A stretch of 61,502 nt of DNA from Pirellulales bacterium (GTDB lineage Bacteria; Planctomycetota; Planctomycetia; Pirellulales; Lacipirellulaceae). The position numbers and the translations under genes are program-made. Below, piece by piece: positions 9,446 to 18,526 of this stretch. The notes beneath the pieces were generated by a model. It was not told the origin of the DNA. It searched no databases and saw only the letters and a list, made by a program, of their open reading frames with translations. Each line of letters starts with the position of its first letter. The stretch's first letter is position 1. The stretch spans positions 73,354-134,855 of the forward strand of contig JAKVCC010000013.1 of NCBI GenBank assembly GCA_022448265.1, in the 5' to 3' direction.

Positions 9446-10726
9446 CTACTCCAGCCGGGCATCGATCCAGTTGGCGTAGTCGCACTGGTCCCCTTGGTCC
9501 GCGTAGTCCGCGACCAGCGCAATCTGGCGAGCACTGCCTAGTTCGACAGAAACCCCTTGAGGGGATTCTCCTCCGCGCAAGATAGGACTTTGGTAGGCCT
9601 GTTCCCAGAAGCCTGCTCCGCCGGACAAGTACACACTAAAAACTACGCTTCCAAGCTTGGCCGCGGCCTCGTCCAGGGCGATCTGGGCGCGAAAACGAAC
9701 ATGCTTTTCTGCCTCGCCCTTTTCGGGCGTTGGCAAATCAAAGGTCAGTCGCGAAGCCGAGTGCATTCCCAGCCCCTTCGCATAGCTGCGGCCCGCCACC
9801 GTCAGGGGACCACCCAGTACATTCCGGTCGCGCTTTTCCGGCCACGGAATCTCTAGGTAGGGCACGTGTCGATAGGCAGACTCCACTCGATCTGATAAAT
9901 AACTAACCCTGGCCTGACGCGACCGCAATGATTCCACTAGGTCGACGCTGCGCCCAGTCAGCTTCTGGCCACAGGCTAACTGCACTTGCAGATTATCGGC
10001 GTTGGCAATGAGCGACTGCGCAACCAATAGGGTGCCGTCGCGGAGGCCTACCACCATTTCTTTGCGCTGCTGCAGGCCGTTTTTCGCCGGACTAGCAAAC
10101 GCGACCGCGGCGACGCGCTCGTCCAGAGGCAATTCCAGCGGAACCGTTTGCGCGCGATTAGACAGCGGGTTCGTCGAAACCTGCCCCGTCGCAAACCGAA
10201 TCGTCGTGCCAATTTCTAGACATCGCCCAGCGACCATATCACCACTCGACATCATCATGCGATCTTCTGCCTGCGGCTCCAATAATTCTTCCAAGAACTG
10301 GGCCCGCTCCACAAGCCCGACCGGCGTTTGACGCAAAATTGCTCGCAACAGCTCACGCGAAAATGATACGTCGCCAAACAGCTTGGTCTTGACGCGAACC
10401 CTCTCAGCGCCGAGCTCCACTGCGGGATTGCCGCTCCAAGAATCGGCTAGCACCAAATGACTCCCGTCGGTGAGGACCACTGCGGGTTGGCCGCCCCGAA
10501 CCCGCGGCGCCGACCAGCGCACCAGTTCCTGCAGGGTGACCTGCTCGGACTGTTCACCAATGCGAAACTCCAACGAATCTGCGGAGGTCGACCGGAGCAG
10601 GGTGGCGAACGCCTGATCCTGGCCGACCCGCAACAACGGTAGCGGCTCGGCCAGCGCGCAGCAGCAGCCCCACAGACAGCTGGCCGCCAGAACTAGTGTC
10701 GCTACAATTGTGCCGCGCAAATGCAT
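9446..10726 (-). CDS. Secreted NPCBM domain protein
   Basis: A 426-residue exported protein. Residues 1-26 form a signal peptide (hydrophobic VATLVLAASCLWGCCCALA). The C-terminal third matches the NPCBM module (PF08305 family): GGPLTVAGRSYAKGLGMHSASRLTFDL, then a beta-rich segment with the VVFSVYLSGG motif. In known proteins NPCBM binds carbohydrate or sits beside glycosidase domains. Here no catalytic domain is recognised in the middle portion. It is the last gene of the moxR/vWA operon and starts 3 bp after the stop of the terpene-cyclase-repeat gene, so it is translated in the same unit. Its specific role is unknown. Confidence 0.8.
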   Translation of the reverse strand: MHLRGTIVATLVLAASCLWGCCCALAEPLPLLRVGQDQAFATLLRSTSADSLEFRIGEQSEQVTLQELVRWSAPRVRGGQPAVVLTDGSHLVLADSWSGNPAVELGAERVRVKTKLFGDVSFSRELLRAILRQTPVGLVERAQFLEELLEPQAEDRMMMSSGDMVAGRCLEIGTTIRFATGQVSTNPLSNRAQTVPLELPLDERVAAVAFASPAKNGLQQRKEMVVGLRDGTLLVAQSLIANADNLQVQLACGQKLTGRSVDLVESLRSRQARVSYLSDRVESAYRHVPYLEIPWPEKRDRNVLGGPLTVAGRSYAKGLGMHSASRLTFDLPTPEKGEAEKHVRFRAQIALDEAAAKLGSVVFSVYLSGGAGFWEQAYQSPILRGGESPQGVSVELGSARQIALVADYADQGDQCDYANWIDARLE

Positions 10727-10729
10727 CGA

Positions 10730-11776
10730 TCACCGTTGCAGAATGGGAAGATAATTATTGGGCACCTGTAAGACAATTGTCGCCATGGCCGTGCCATACT
10801 CGGCGCAAATAGAGTCCATCCACGAGCCATCGGCCCGCTGCCGCGCCACGAGATGGTCGCGAATCGCCGGGAACCATCGCTGCCAAGCGGGGCCCCCTGC
10901 ATGCCACATCGCTTGTGCCGCATAGTACTGCCCGTAAAAGTAATAGCCACTGCCACCGCTGCCTTTGTCCTTGTCGGGAAAAAATTGCATGAGATAGGCC
11001 AGGCCCCTTTCAATTTCTGGTCCCTCATAAATACCTCCGTTGTAGAGCGACACTACTCCCGCAGCCGAGCGGGCGAATTCGCTGATGGGAGCCCGTCCGG
11101 CCGACAACATATAACGAAACCCACCGTCGGGGTTCTGGCACGCCTTGACATAAGCAATCGAACGGTCAATCGTCTCTCGCGGCACAGAAATCCCAGCATT
11201 CCGGGCTGCCCGCAAGGCCATCACCTGGCACACGGTCACCGAAATGTCGGCGGCAGAGGACTCAGGCTGATAGCGCCAGCCCCCTTCGGCATTTTGTGCC
11301 TCCACAATAACTTGCACCGCCTGCCCGATCGTGTCGCGCAATCCTGGTTGCTCAGACATGCCATACGCTTCGCACAAAAACAGCGTTGCAAAGCCGTGGC
11401 CATACATGGGCCCCCGGCTGCTGGCATCGACCGCAGCGATAAAACCTTCGGCGCTGCTGTGTGCAAGCAAGTACTCGATACACTGGTCGATCTTTCGGGC
11501 GTACACCCCGCGTCCCGGAGTGCTGCCGCTAGCCAAAAAGGCCATGCCGGCAAGACTGCAAACCCCAACGTTCCGCGCATAGCCACGGGTGCCGAAGGAA
11601 CCGTCTTCGCGTTGCTGCTGGGCCAGAAAAGTGAGTCCTCGCTTGATCGAATCCAGCGACGAGTCCGTGAGCAAGCTCGCGTGACTAGGGTCAACCTGAT
11701 CGGCAACCGGAGGAGCGGCCTGCGCCGGGTGCCAAAACGGGCCCATGCACAAAAGTGCCGTGCACATCCAGCGCAT
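10730..11776 (-). CDS. Secreted prenyltransferase/squalene-cyclase-type repeat protein
   Basis: From the ATG at 11774-11776 this is a 348-residue protein. It starts with a signal peptide (MRWMCTALLCMGPFWHPAQA), followed by several alpha/alpha-barrel repeats with the family pattern GLTFLAQQQREDGSFG, AQNAEGGWRY, CQNPDGGFRY and RQRADGSWMD. These repeats occur in terpene cyclases and protein prenyltransferases. No DxDD or other cyclase catalytic motif is visible, so it is probably a non-enzymatic planctomycete family that uses the fold. The frame is open back to a TTG at 11921-11923, 5 bp after the previous stop. That longer form would hide the signal peptide behind 49 unlikely residues, so the shorter start is preferred. 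Confidence 0.75.
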   Translation of the reverse strand: MRWMCTALLCMGPFWHPAQAAPPVADQVDPSHASLLTDSSLDSIKRGLTFLAQQQREDGSFGTRGYARNVGVCSLAGMAFLASGSTPGRGVYARKIDQCIEYLLAHSSAEGFIAAVDASSRGPMYGHGFATLFLCEAYGMSEQPGLRDTIGQAVQVIVEAQNAEGGWRYQPESSAADISVTVCQVMALRAARNAGISVPRETIDRSIAYVKACQNPDGGFRYMLSAGRAPISEFARSAAGVVSLYNGGIYEGPEIERGLAYLMQFFPDKDKGSGGSGYYFYGQYYAAQAMWHAGGPAWQRWFPAIRDHLVARQRADGSWMDSICAEYGTAMATIVLQVPNNYLPILQR

Positions 11777-11928
11777 CGCAACTGGACAAATGCCACCACT
11801 CGGCTGGCCTCCCCAAGCTGCGCGTCGCCACCCATCGTAATGGCCAGCGATTGAGACAGGAGTGACAGCACGAGCGGTTCGCGGGAACAACTTCACATGA
11901 ATAGCCAACCAACCAGTCCTCAAAATTT

Positions 11929-12615
11929 CTATTCCGGCTCCGCAAGCTTGCGAAAATAGGCTTCGATCTCGGCAGCATACTGGGGTAGGAATTCAGCGCT
12001 TAAGGGTTGCAATATTTGTTCGCGCTGCCGCTCCGGAAGATGCCCCCACAAGTCCTTGATCAATTCGGCCGCATGGCCGAGCGACTTAGAGAACCGATCA
12101 GTGGGGCCCGTGGTGGACGGCGACGCGGCGCCCGGTATTTCTCCCTCCTGGCCCGTGCCCGATGACGCGATCCCCGCATCCAAAGGCAATGGTTTCTTGC
12201 ATTGTCCCCCACTGTATTGGCTCTTCTTTTCGCCCAGGTCTGCGATCAGCAAATCGAGACCGGCCACCGCCCGGGCTTGGGAAACTGTTGCTCGTCGCAG
12301 CGCATGCGGCCGCGCTAGTAAGGAACCCGCTTGCGCCATGTCCGCGACCACTTGCGTCAGTCGCCCACCGTTCTTTTGCGACCCGGCCCCCGTAATTTCA
12401 TTCGGCGAGTGCAGCAAAGGCAGATCGCTCGACAGGCGATCGCTGGCGGCGACGGGCTCTAGCAAGGCAGCGCCCAAATCTTCCAGGGACGGCTGTTCGT
12501 TTACAGCTGAATCGCTCCAGCAGTCACCCGTCCACATCGCGCCCATGAGCAAAGCCCCGATGAAAACCACTAGTCTTGCCGGCGACGTCCGCACGAAAAA
12601 AGTTAACCGTTTCAC
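11929..12615 (-). CDS. Small exported hypothetical protein of the vWA operon
   Basis: A 228-residue protein with an N-terminal signal/anchor (RLVVFIGALLMGAMWTGDCWS), a low-complexity middle and a conserved-looking C-terminus (LWGHLPERQREQILQPLS, then AEIEAYFRKLAEPE). Such tails recur in planctomycete operons of this type. The start is GTG overlapping the preceding TGA (GTGA at 12615-12612), which shows translational coupling to the giant gene upstream. I cannot assign a function. The amphipathic C-terminal helix suggests a protein-protein contact on the periplasmic side. Confidence 0.75.
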   Translation of the reverse strand: MKRLTFFVRTSPARLVVFIGALLMGAMWTGDCWSDSAVNEQPSLEDLGAALLEPVAASDRLSSDLPLLHSPNEITGAGSQKNGGRLTQVVADMAQAGSLLARPHALRRATVSQARAVAGLDLLIADLGEKKSQYSGGQCKKPLPLDAGIASSGTGQEGEIPGAASPSTTGPTDRFSKSLGHAAELIKDLWGHLPERQREQILQPLSAEFLPQYAAEIEAYFRKLAEPE

Positions 12616-15600
12616 GGCCTGTCCCGCTCCTTGTTAAATTCTGGATTGTGTTCTGGATCGGCGCCAAACGGCGTAGTGGGTCCCCCGTTCGGGAGCCACT
12701 CGCCTGAACCGACACCGGTAAACTCAAGTTGCAATGCTTCGGCCACATTGCTTAGCTGACGCTGCTGCTCAGCCAACCTGGCCGCCCGAATGCGAAGCCC
12801 CTCATGGAGCGGTTCAGCACCCTCGGCCAGTTTCAATTCTAACACCTGCGTCTGCTCCTGCAGCGCGAGTTGCATCGACTTGAGCAACTTCGCCTGGCCC
12901 AGCAGGATTTCGATCGCCTCCACTTGGACCGGATCGCGGTCCTGGCCGGCAGTTCCGGGTTGGCCGCCTGCCCCTTTTCCACCGGTCTGACTGGACCTGG
13001 CGGCCAGATTATGCTTGCCGTGGTTCACCACTACGGCCAACTGCCGCAATTGCTGGACTGCTTCGCGGGCTGCCTGCTGGGCCTCGCCTCCTGTAGCGTA
13101 CTTCCGCAATAAACGGCTCACCTGCTGCATGTGCCGACCGGCAGCACGGATCGCGTGAACAAAAACAGGCAGCGATTCAAGGCCCTCGGCCAGCGCAAAA
13201 ACCTCAGCGCGCAAGGTCGCCTGCTGTTCGCCCAATTTTGCGGCACCTGCCTGCTGGTCCGCAGCGAAGTTGCCTGACGAATCGCGCAATTGTTCAAGCC
13301 GTATCAATTCGTCAACGACCTTCTCCTGACGAACTGCATAGTCATTCACCAGTACGTCGATGCGGTCCATTTCCACACGGACCATAGCCAACTGCTCCCG
13401 CCTCCGCTGGTTGGCAAGGTCTCTTTGTGCAGCCTCCAACCGCTCCGCTGCCCAGGCGGTCTCTGGGGCCCGGGCCGGTTCCCGCCAGAGTGCGGCAGCG
13501 GCCTGGCCCGCAGCATTCGCTGCAGCAGGAATCCGCAGTTTTCCGATCAGTTCAACCAGCGATTCGGTTTGCTCGGCCAGCGACAATCGTTCACGGCGTA
13601 AACGCTTCGACTGCTTCGATTCCAGGCTAACGGACTGCTCCGCTAGCTGCGCCTGACGCAACTCGGCAATCCGCGACCTCAGTCGTGACAACTGGTTCTC
13701 GACTTCCCGCATGCGCGCGATTCGTGTGCGGGCCGCAGCAGGATCGTCGCCGCGAAGACGATGCAACAGCTCCTGTAAATTACGAACAGCCTGTTGCTGT
13801 CGGCGCGCAGCACGACCTAAATGGCGCTTGACCAGCTCGTCTGCTGCCTGCCCCATCTCCGCTTGAATAGCCAACTGCCGCGCACGCGTCACGGTCGCAT
13901 CAATGCGACCGGACGCCGCCGGATTCGTTGTGGCCAGTCGTTCGGTAGAACCGGACATCCGCCGCAACAACTGGGCGAGCTGTAGCGATAGGCGCCGTTG
14001 GTCCGTGGCGGCACGACCCATGTCCTGGGCATCTGGCCCGGAGGTGGTCGTCAAGGCGCGTGGAATGAGGCGGCCACAATCACGTGCCAGGTCGCCTTGG
14101 GCCCGCACAAGCTCCTCCAATTCCCGCTCGAAGCGGCCGAGCAGCTCACTCGGCCCAAGACGGGCAAGGGCGCCTTCCAAAGCCGCAATGATTTCCTCCT
14201 GAAGACGGGCAATGTCGGCGTCCCCCGGTGGGCGCGCCGACTTGCCCAAACCTGATTCCGCGTGCCGCACAAAGTTGCTCAACAACAGGTCGACGGAAGT
14301 CAACGGATGATCTGCCAAATGGCGCAGCATGCGCTGCACGTCTTGCAGCCGCGAGGTCACTTCGGGGCGTTCCAAACCGTTTATCAAAAAGTCGTCTAAG
14401 AGGTCAGCTATTCTCGCACTTACCGAATCGGGGTTGTCAATCAACTGCGAGGCTATTTGTCGTTGCCGCAGCAGCACGACATTGGCCTGGCTCGCCCAGC
14501 GCTCGGCCGACCAGTCAGGCGACTCAGACCAGGTGGCCGTTCTAGCGCGCTGCGCCCGCTGTTGGCGCAACAGGCGCTCAATTGCTTCATACACGCGAGT
14601 CTGCTGCTGGCGGAGCGCGGCGAGCACTTCGCCAGGCGAAACGATTAATATCCGGAGTGGATAATCCGTCTGCCCGCGACCGTCTCGATAGTCGCTAGCC
14701 CGCCCGCAGATCTCTACTATCGTCCCGGGCACAAGATCCAACGGAGCAAGTTTCCACAGATACTCCACGCGTTGCCTGCGGAGCCCTTTTTTGCCCCTCG
14801 CGACCGCCGCATCGTGCCAAAGGGGTAACTCGAAATCGCCATCCTCCGACCGATCAGTTCGCCGATAAACTACCCCGATATCGCGCACAGCTAGGTCATC
14901 CTCAGCCGCCACCACCAAAGGCACCCGGGCCTTGGGTACCAAGGTCAAATCGACCAGCGGAGCCAAAAACCGAACTACTGGCGGTGCGTCGGCCAATACA
15001 TCGAGCACCAGCAAGGGCTTGGTCTTTGTGCGCACCCCGGCCACCGAGGTAAGCTGTAGAGAATAGGTGTCGGTATGCTCCGCCCGCCATGAACCAAGAG
15101 GCAGATGAAAACTGTGCCCATCGGCAGACAACCGCACTTCAAGGGGGCGGCCCAAATCGCTCTCCAACTGCGCCCGAGCAAGACGCACATCGACTCGTCC
15201 CTGCAGTTCCAACAGACTTCCGGCAAGGACTTGTCCCCGCGCCGCCAAAGCCTTTGGCGCCAAGCCCGTATACGCCGGGAAATGAGCCGTGATTCGCACA
15301 GCCGAGAGCTGGGGCGGCGGCACGACCTTCAGTTTCTGCCACGGCATACTCTGATGATCGCCACCGGTCGCCCGATACTCCAGCGACTCCTGCACATGCT
15401 CGCGCCGAACCGCCAGTTCGGGGCCCCTGACGGTGAGTTGCTCCTGCTGCTGGTACCAGCGTCCATCGGCCCCATCCCGTGTGCGCCATGTGCGATAGTG
15501 CATGGTGACCTCCCCGGGCAAGCGCCCGCGCGTATCGCAAAGCGCAAGCACCAAATCGTCACCGGCGGCCAAACGCGCAGGTGGGTCGACAAACTGCAGA

Positions 15601-16181
15601 TCGTGAACCCTCGGCCACTCGGCAGTGCTCAAAGGATTTAGCAGCCGCGTCACACCGACACCGAGCGCATGCGGGGCCCACCAAGCCAGGCCCATCCCCA
15701 CGACCATGACTGCAGCGGCTACCCACGCTGCGCGCCGCAAGGGCCCCAGTGACACCAATTGCTGCCAATCTACCTCTTCCATCTCCTTCGTTGCCCGCAC
15801 AACGACGGCCCGGCGTAGCGCTAAGGATCCGGCCCACGGATCAGTTTCCTGCTGCTCGCTAAACTCGAGGCCACTGGTAATCAAGTCGCGAAGTTGCGGA
15901 TGCTGACGCTCCACCTGACGGGCCACGGCATGCAAGGTGATCGCCGGACTCCGCACCCGCACGATCCAGTGTCGCAGGGCCAGCACCAAGCAGGCGGAAA
16001 AACTGATCGTCCAAATCGCACGGCCCGCCAGATCATGGACGCCGAGCAATCGATCGAGGCCAACTAGGACGAGCCCAGCCGTCCCAACCAGCGCCAACAA
16101 CCAGCAAGTGGCAGTCACCCACTGACGGCGGACTTGCCGACGCCTGGTTTGTTCGATCCGAATGGCAACGTTTTGGAACAT
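12612..16181 (-). CDS. DUF4175-like giant membrane and coiled-coil protein
   Basis: A 1189-residue protein. It has two closely spaced membrane helices near residues 20-75 (VTATCWLLALVGTAGLVLVG and AIWTISFSACLVLALRHWIV) and a third near 155-175. A beta-rich extracytoplasmic part follows (VVPPQLSAVRITAHFPAYTG is an Ig-like lead-in). The C-terminal half is very long, Arg/Gln/Leu-rich and helical, and probably coiled coil. The layout matches planctomycete DUF4175-type proteins encoded beside vWA genes. The ATG at 16179-16181 lies 2 bp after the stop of the vWA gene upstream. The frame is open to 16355, but that part overlaps the neighbour and looks non-coding. Probable role: a structural partner of the MoxR/vWA complex. 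Confidence 0.8.
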   Translation of the reverse strand: MFQNVAIRIEQTRRRQVRRQWVTATCWLLALVGTAGLVLVGLDRLLGVHDLAGRAIWTISFSACLVLALRHWIVRVRSPAITLHAVARQVERQHPQLRDLITSGLEFSEQQETDPWAGSLALRRAVVVRATKEMEEVDWQQLVSLGPLRRAAWVAAAVMVVGMGLAWWAPHALGVGVTRLLNPLSTAEWPRVHDLQFVDPPARLAAGDDLVLALCDTRGRLPGEVTMHYRTWRTRDGADGRWYQQQEQLTVRGPELAVRREHVQESLEYRATGGDHQSMPWQKLKVVPPPQLSAVRITAHFPAYTGLAPKALAARGQVLAGSLLELQGRVDVRLARAQLESDLGRPLEVRLSADGHSFHLPLGSWRAEHTDTYSLQLTSVAGVRTKTKPLLVLDVLADAPPVVRFLAPLVDLTLVPKARVPLVVAAEDDLAVRDIGVVYRRTDRSEDGDFELPLWHDAAVARGKKGLRRQRVEYLWKLAPLDLVPGTIVEICGRASDYRDGRGQTDYPLRILIVSPGEVLAALRQQQTRVYEAIERLLRQQRAQRARTATWSESPDWSAERWASQANVVLLRQRQIASQLIDNPDSVSARIADLLDDFLINGLERPEVTSRLQDVQRMLRHLADHPLTSVDLLLSNFVRHAESGLGKSARPPGDADIARLQEEIIAALEGALARLGPSELLGRFERELEELVRAQGDLARDCGRLIPRALTTTSGPDAQDMGRAATDQRRLSLQLAQLLRRMSGSTERLATTNPAASGRIDATVTRARQLAIQAEMGQAADELVKRHLGRAARRQQQAVRNLQELLHRLRGDDPAAARTRIARMREVENQLSRLRSRIAELRQAQLAEQSVSLESKQSKRLRRERLSLAEQTESLVELIGKLRIPAAANAAGQAAAALWREPARAPETAWAAERLEAAQRDLANQRRREQLAMVRVEMDRIDVLVNDYAVRQEKVVDELIRLEQLRDSSGNFAADQQAGAAKLGEQQATLRAEVFALAEGLESLPVFVHAIRAAGRHMQQVSRLLRKYATGGEAQQAAREAVQQLRQLAVVVNHGKHNLAARSSQTGGKGAGGQPGTAGQDRDPVQVEAIEILLGQAKLLKSMQLALQEQTQVLELKLAEGAEPLHEGLRIRAARLAEQQRQLSNVAEALQLEFTGVGSGEWLPNGGPTTPFGADPEHNPEFNKERDRP

Positions 16182-16183
16182 GA

Positions 16184-18526
16184 TTACAACATCCCATGCC
16201 GACGGCGCAAAATCCACTCTGAGCAAAGTATCGCCACGAAAACCGCCATTACCAGGTGCGTATTCCACAAAGACTGACGAGGCTGCTCTTCCAGGCTCAC
16301 GCTGCGCGGTTGGGGTAGTTTGTCTGCCAGTTCCTCCGCGCGATCCAGCGTGCAAAAACTGCCACCGGTCAACTCGGCAAGAGCTCGAAGCGCTGTGTGG
16401 TCGGCGGCAACTCGGTGCAACTCACGCGGCGGGGCCGCAATACTAAACCGGGCTTCCGCCCCGTGTTCACCCATATCAGGCCGTGCCAGCAAGGCCGTGT
16501 AGTCCCCCGGCCCAAGATCAGGACACTCCGCGGCAAAGGTGCCCCGGAAGTTCAAACGCCGCTCGAGTCGCACCTCTCGGGGCGAGCCGAGGGCCGTTTG
16601 CAACTGCACGACCACTTGGGCATCGCCGGCGGGAGCACGCGTCGGATCACGAAACCTAGCTTGAAGCCGCACCGTCTCGCCCGGAAGGTAATGCGGGCGG
16701 TCTGCCGTTAGTAGCACGCCCTGTCGCCCCGACGCCAGTCGCCCGCGCCCCAGCCGGCGTACTACTTGACCCCAGTAACGGGCAAAATACCGGTCGTCGG
16801 TTTGCCAGCGCCAGCGCCACGTTTCGTCGGTCGCATGTAAGAAAACTTCGCCCGCACCAACGTAATGGCGTAACACAGCAGGTCTCGGTTGACCGCTCGG
16901 ATCAGTGCGCCGCGGAAACTCTGCGAGCACCTGTACGCCCGGCTTGACGCGATCAATCTCCAACAGCCACATGATGGGCGGCAACTGCCGCCAGATAGAT
17001 TCCGATTCGGCCCGGGTACTGCCCAATTGCAGACTGGGATCCTGCCATCCCAGGGCCGTAGGTTGGATCCGATAGGATTCTTTTCCATCCGCTTGCCAGC
17101 GCAGCGGATTGTGCGACTGCAGATCGATGGGCAACAATAACTCCATCGATGAATTGCCACGATAGGATGATGGCATAAACTGCGGACCGGCGATGCAGGC
17201 GAGCCCTCCGCCATGCTGTACGACAAACTGCTCCAAGAGGGGCCCGACCGCGCGCGGCAATGCGTCGGGATCTACGTCACCCCACAGGACAACATCGTAC
17301 TGGTAGAGCCCGGCAGCGCTAGCGGGAAAGGTTCGCAGGGCTGCTTGGTCTACCTGGGCAAAGTCGACATCCGCCTCTTGTAATACCACACTTAATTCGA
17401 CCACCGGATCCCGCTCGAGCAGGCTCTTGAGCGCGCGGTACTCGTAACTTGGAATCGACTGTACCAATAAAACACGAACCTTGTCGTCGCGAACCTCGAC
17501 GGAACGGCGCAACACATTGTTCTCGAGATTCACTTCGCCCGGCATACACTCAACCGCAAGTTCGAGTTCAAGCTTACCAGGCTCCTCAGGACGCATGGCA
17601 AGCCGCACCATCTGGGTGGTCCCGTCGGCAGGAAGTTCCATTGTCGTTTGGGCAAGAATCAGGTCGCGCCCCGTTTGCCGAAGCGTGACCTGTGCGGATT
17701 GCCCAGCATAACCGGTCGCGCGCAGGCTCGCGGCGACTTGCAGGCGATCCCCAGGCAAGACAATATCTTCCACCAACAAGTCCTCCAGTCCAATATCTGC
17801 GGGCGGGTGTTCACGGCCAATGGCCACCGTGAACAGCGGCACGCGCAGACCTTCAGCGATCTGTGCCGCTTCGCGCAGCGGGCGTCCGCCCGTGGAGACT
17901 CCATCAGAAAATACCACGATTGCCGCCGGCGCCGGACCTGGCAATTCGCGAAGCGCGTAGAGCACCGCATCACCAAGTCGCGTGCCGCCATTTGAATCCG
18001 CAGACAGAGTCAGAAATCGCAACTTTGAAAACAATTCATCTGGGCTCGCGGCAAGCCGCATGAACTGCTGATCAAACGTTACTACCTCGAGTTGATAGGA
18101 CTGCTGCCACCGACTGAGAAGCGAATTCTCTTCGCCGGACAACGTTGCCTGCCAAGCTTCCATACGCGACGAGCTTTCCGCGAGGCCTGCAGCATCGACC
18201 GTGCCCATGCTGGCAGACCGATCCAGTAGAACTACCAAACCCGGCCTAGTGAGCCGATACCACTCCCGCACCGGCTGGGCCAGCATCACCAACGCAAGCC
18301 CGATGCCCGCCAGACGCAATAGCACCAATAGTCGGCGAAGTCGCTTTCCGGCAACCGGGTTTTCCCGAGCATACACGGCAATCACCCAGATGGCGGCGAG
18401 TATGGCCAGCAGCAGGCTGGTCCACAACGGTAATTCCCAGTTCCAGCGGATATGATTTCGCAGCAGGCCTTCTCCCTGCTCCGCAAGCGGAAGCAACAGT
18501 CGAGTCTTCCAGGCGCAACTGATCAT
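16184..18526 (-). CDS. vWA and glutamine-amidotransferase-like membrane protein
   Basis: About 780 residues. Two N-terminal membrane helices (LPLWTSLLLAILAAIWVIAVYA and LLVLLRLAGIGLALVMLAQP) precede a von Willebrand A domain with the metal-site motif DRSASMG and a later VVFSDGVSTGG. A class I amidotransferase-like fold follows (YQYDVVLWGDVDPDALP, HGGGLACIAGPQFMPSSY), but it lacks an evident catalytic Cys. A C-terminal helix (LVMAVFVAILCSEWILRR) ends the protein. The ATG at 18524-18526 overlaps the stop of the preceding gene as ATGA. A GTG two codons upstream is possible. The gene belongs to the moxR-DUF58-vWA operon. By family analogy it assembles or activates periplasmic metalloprotein or envelope complexes with MoxR. 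Confidence 0.88.
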   Translation of the reverse strand: MISCAWKTRLLLPLAEQGEGLLRNHIRWNWELPLWTSLLLAILAAIWVIAVYARENPVAGKRLRRLLVLLRLAGIGLALVMLAQPVREWYRLTRPGLVVLLDRSASMGTVDAAGLAESSSRMEAWQATLSGEENSLLSRWQQSYQLEVVTFDQQFMRLAASPDELFSKLRFLTLSADSNGGTRLGDAVLYALRELPGPAPAAIVVFSDGVSTGGRPLREAAQIAEGLRVPLFTVAIGREHPPADIGLEDLLVEDIVLPGDRLQVAASLRATGYAGQSAQVTLRQTGRDLILAQTTMELPADGTTQMVRLAMRPEEPGKLELELAVECMPGEVNLENNVLRRSVEVRDDKVRVLLVQSIPSYEYRALKSLLERDPVVELSVVLQEADVDFAQVDQAALRTFPASAAGLYQYDVVLWGDVDPDALPRAVGPLLEQFVVQHGGGLACIAGPQFMPSSYRGNSSMELLLPIDLQSHNPLRWQADGKESYRIQPTALGWQDPSLQLGSTRAESESIWRQLPPIMWLLEIDRVKPGVQVLAEFPRRTDPSGQPRPAVLRHYVGAGEVFLHATDETWRWRWQTDDRYFARYWGQVVRRLGRGRLASGRQGVLLTADRPHYLPGETVRLQARFRDPTRAPAGDAQVVVQLQTALGSPREVRLERRLNFRGTFAAECPDLGPGDYTALLARPDMGEHGAEARFSIAAPPRELHRVAADHTALRALAELTGGSFCTLDRAEELADKLPQPRSVSLEEQPRQSLWNTHLVMAVFVAILCSEWILRRRHGML

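Noticed and set aside
10853-11854. A 333-residue plus-strand frame
   Set aside because: It is the complement of the terpene-cyclase-repeat gene, Arg/Ala-rich and without any motif.
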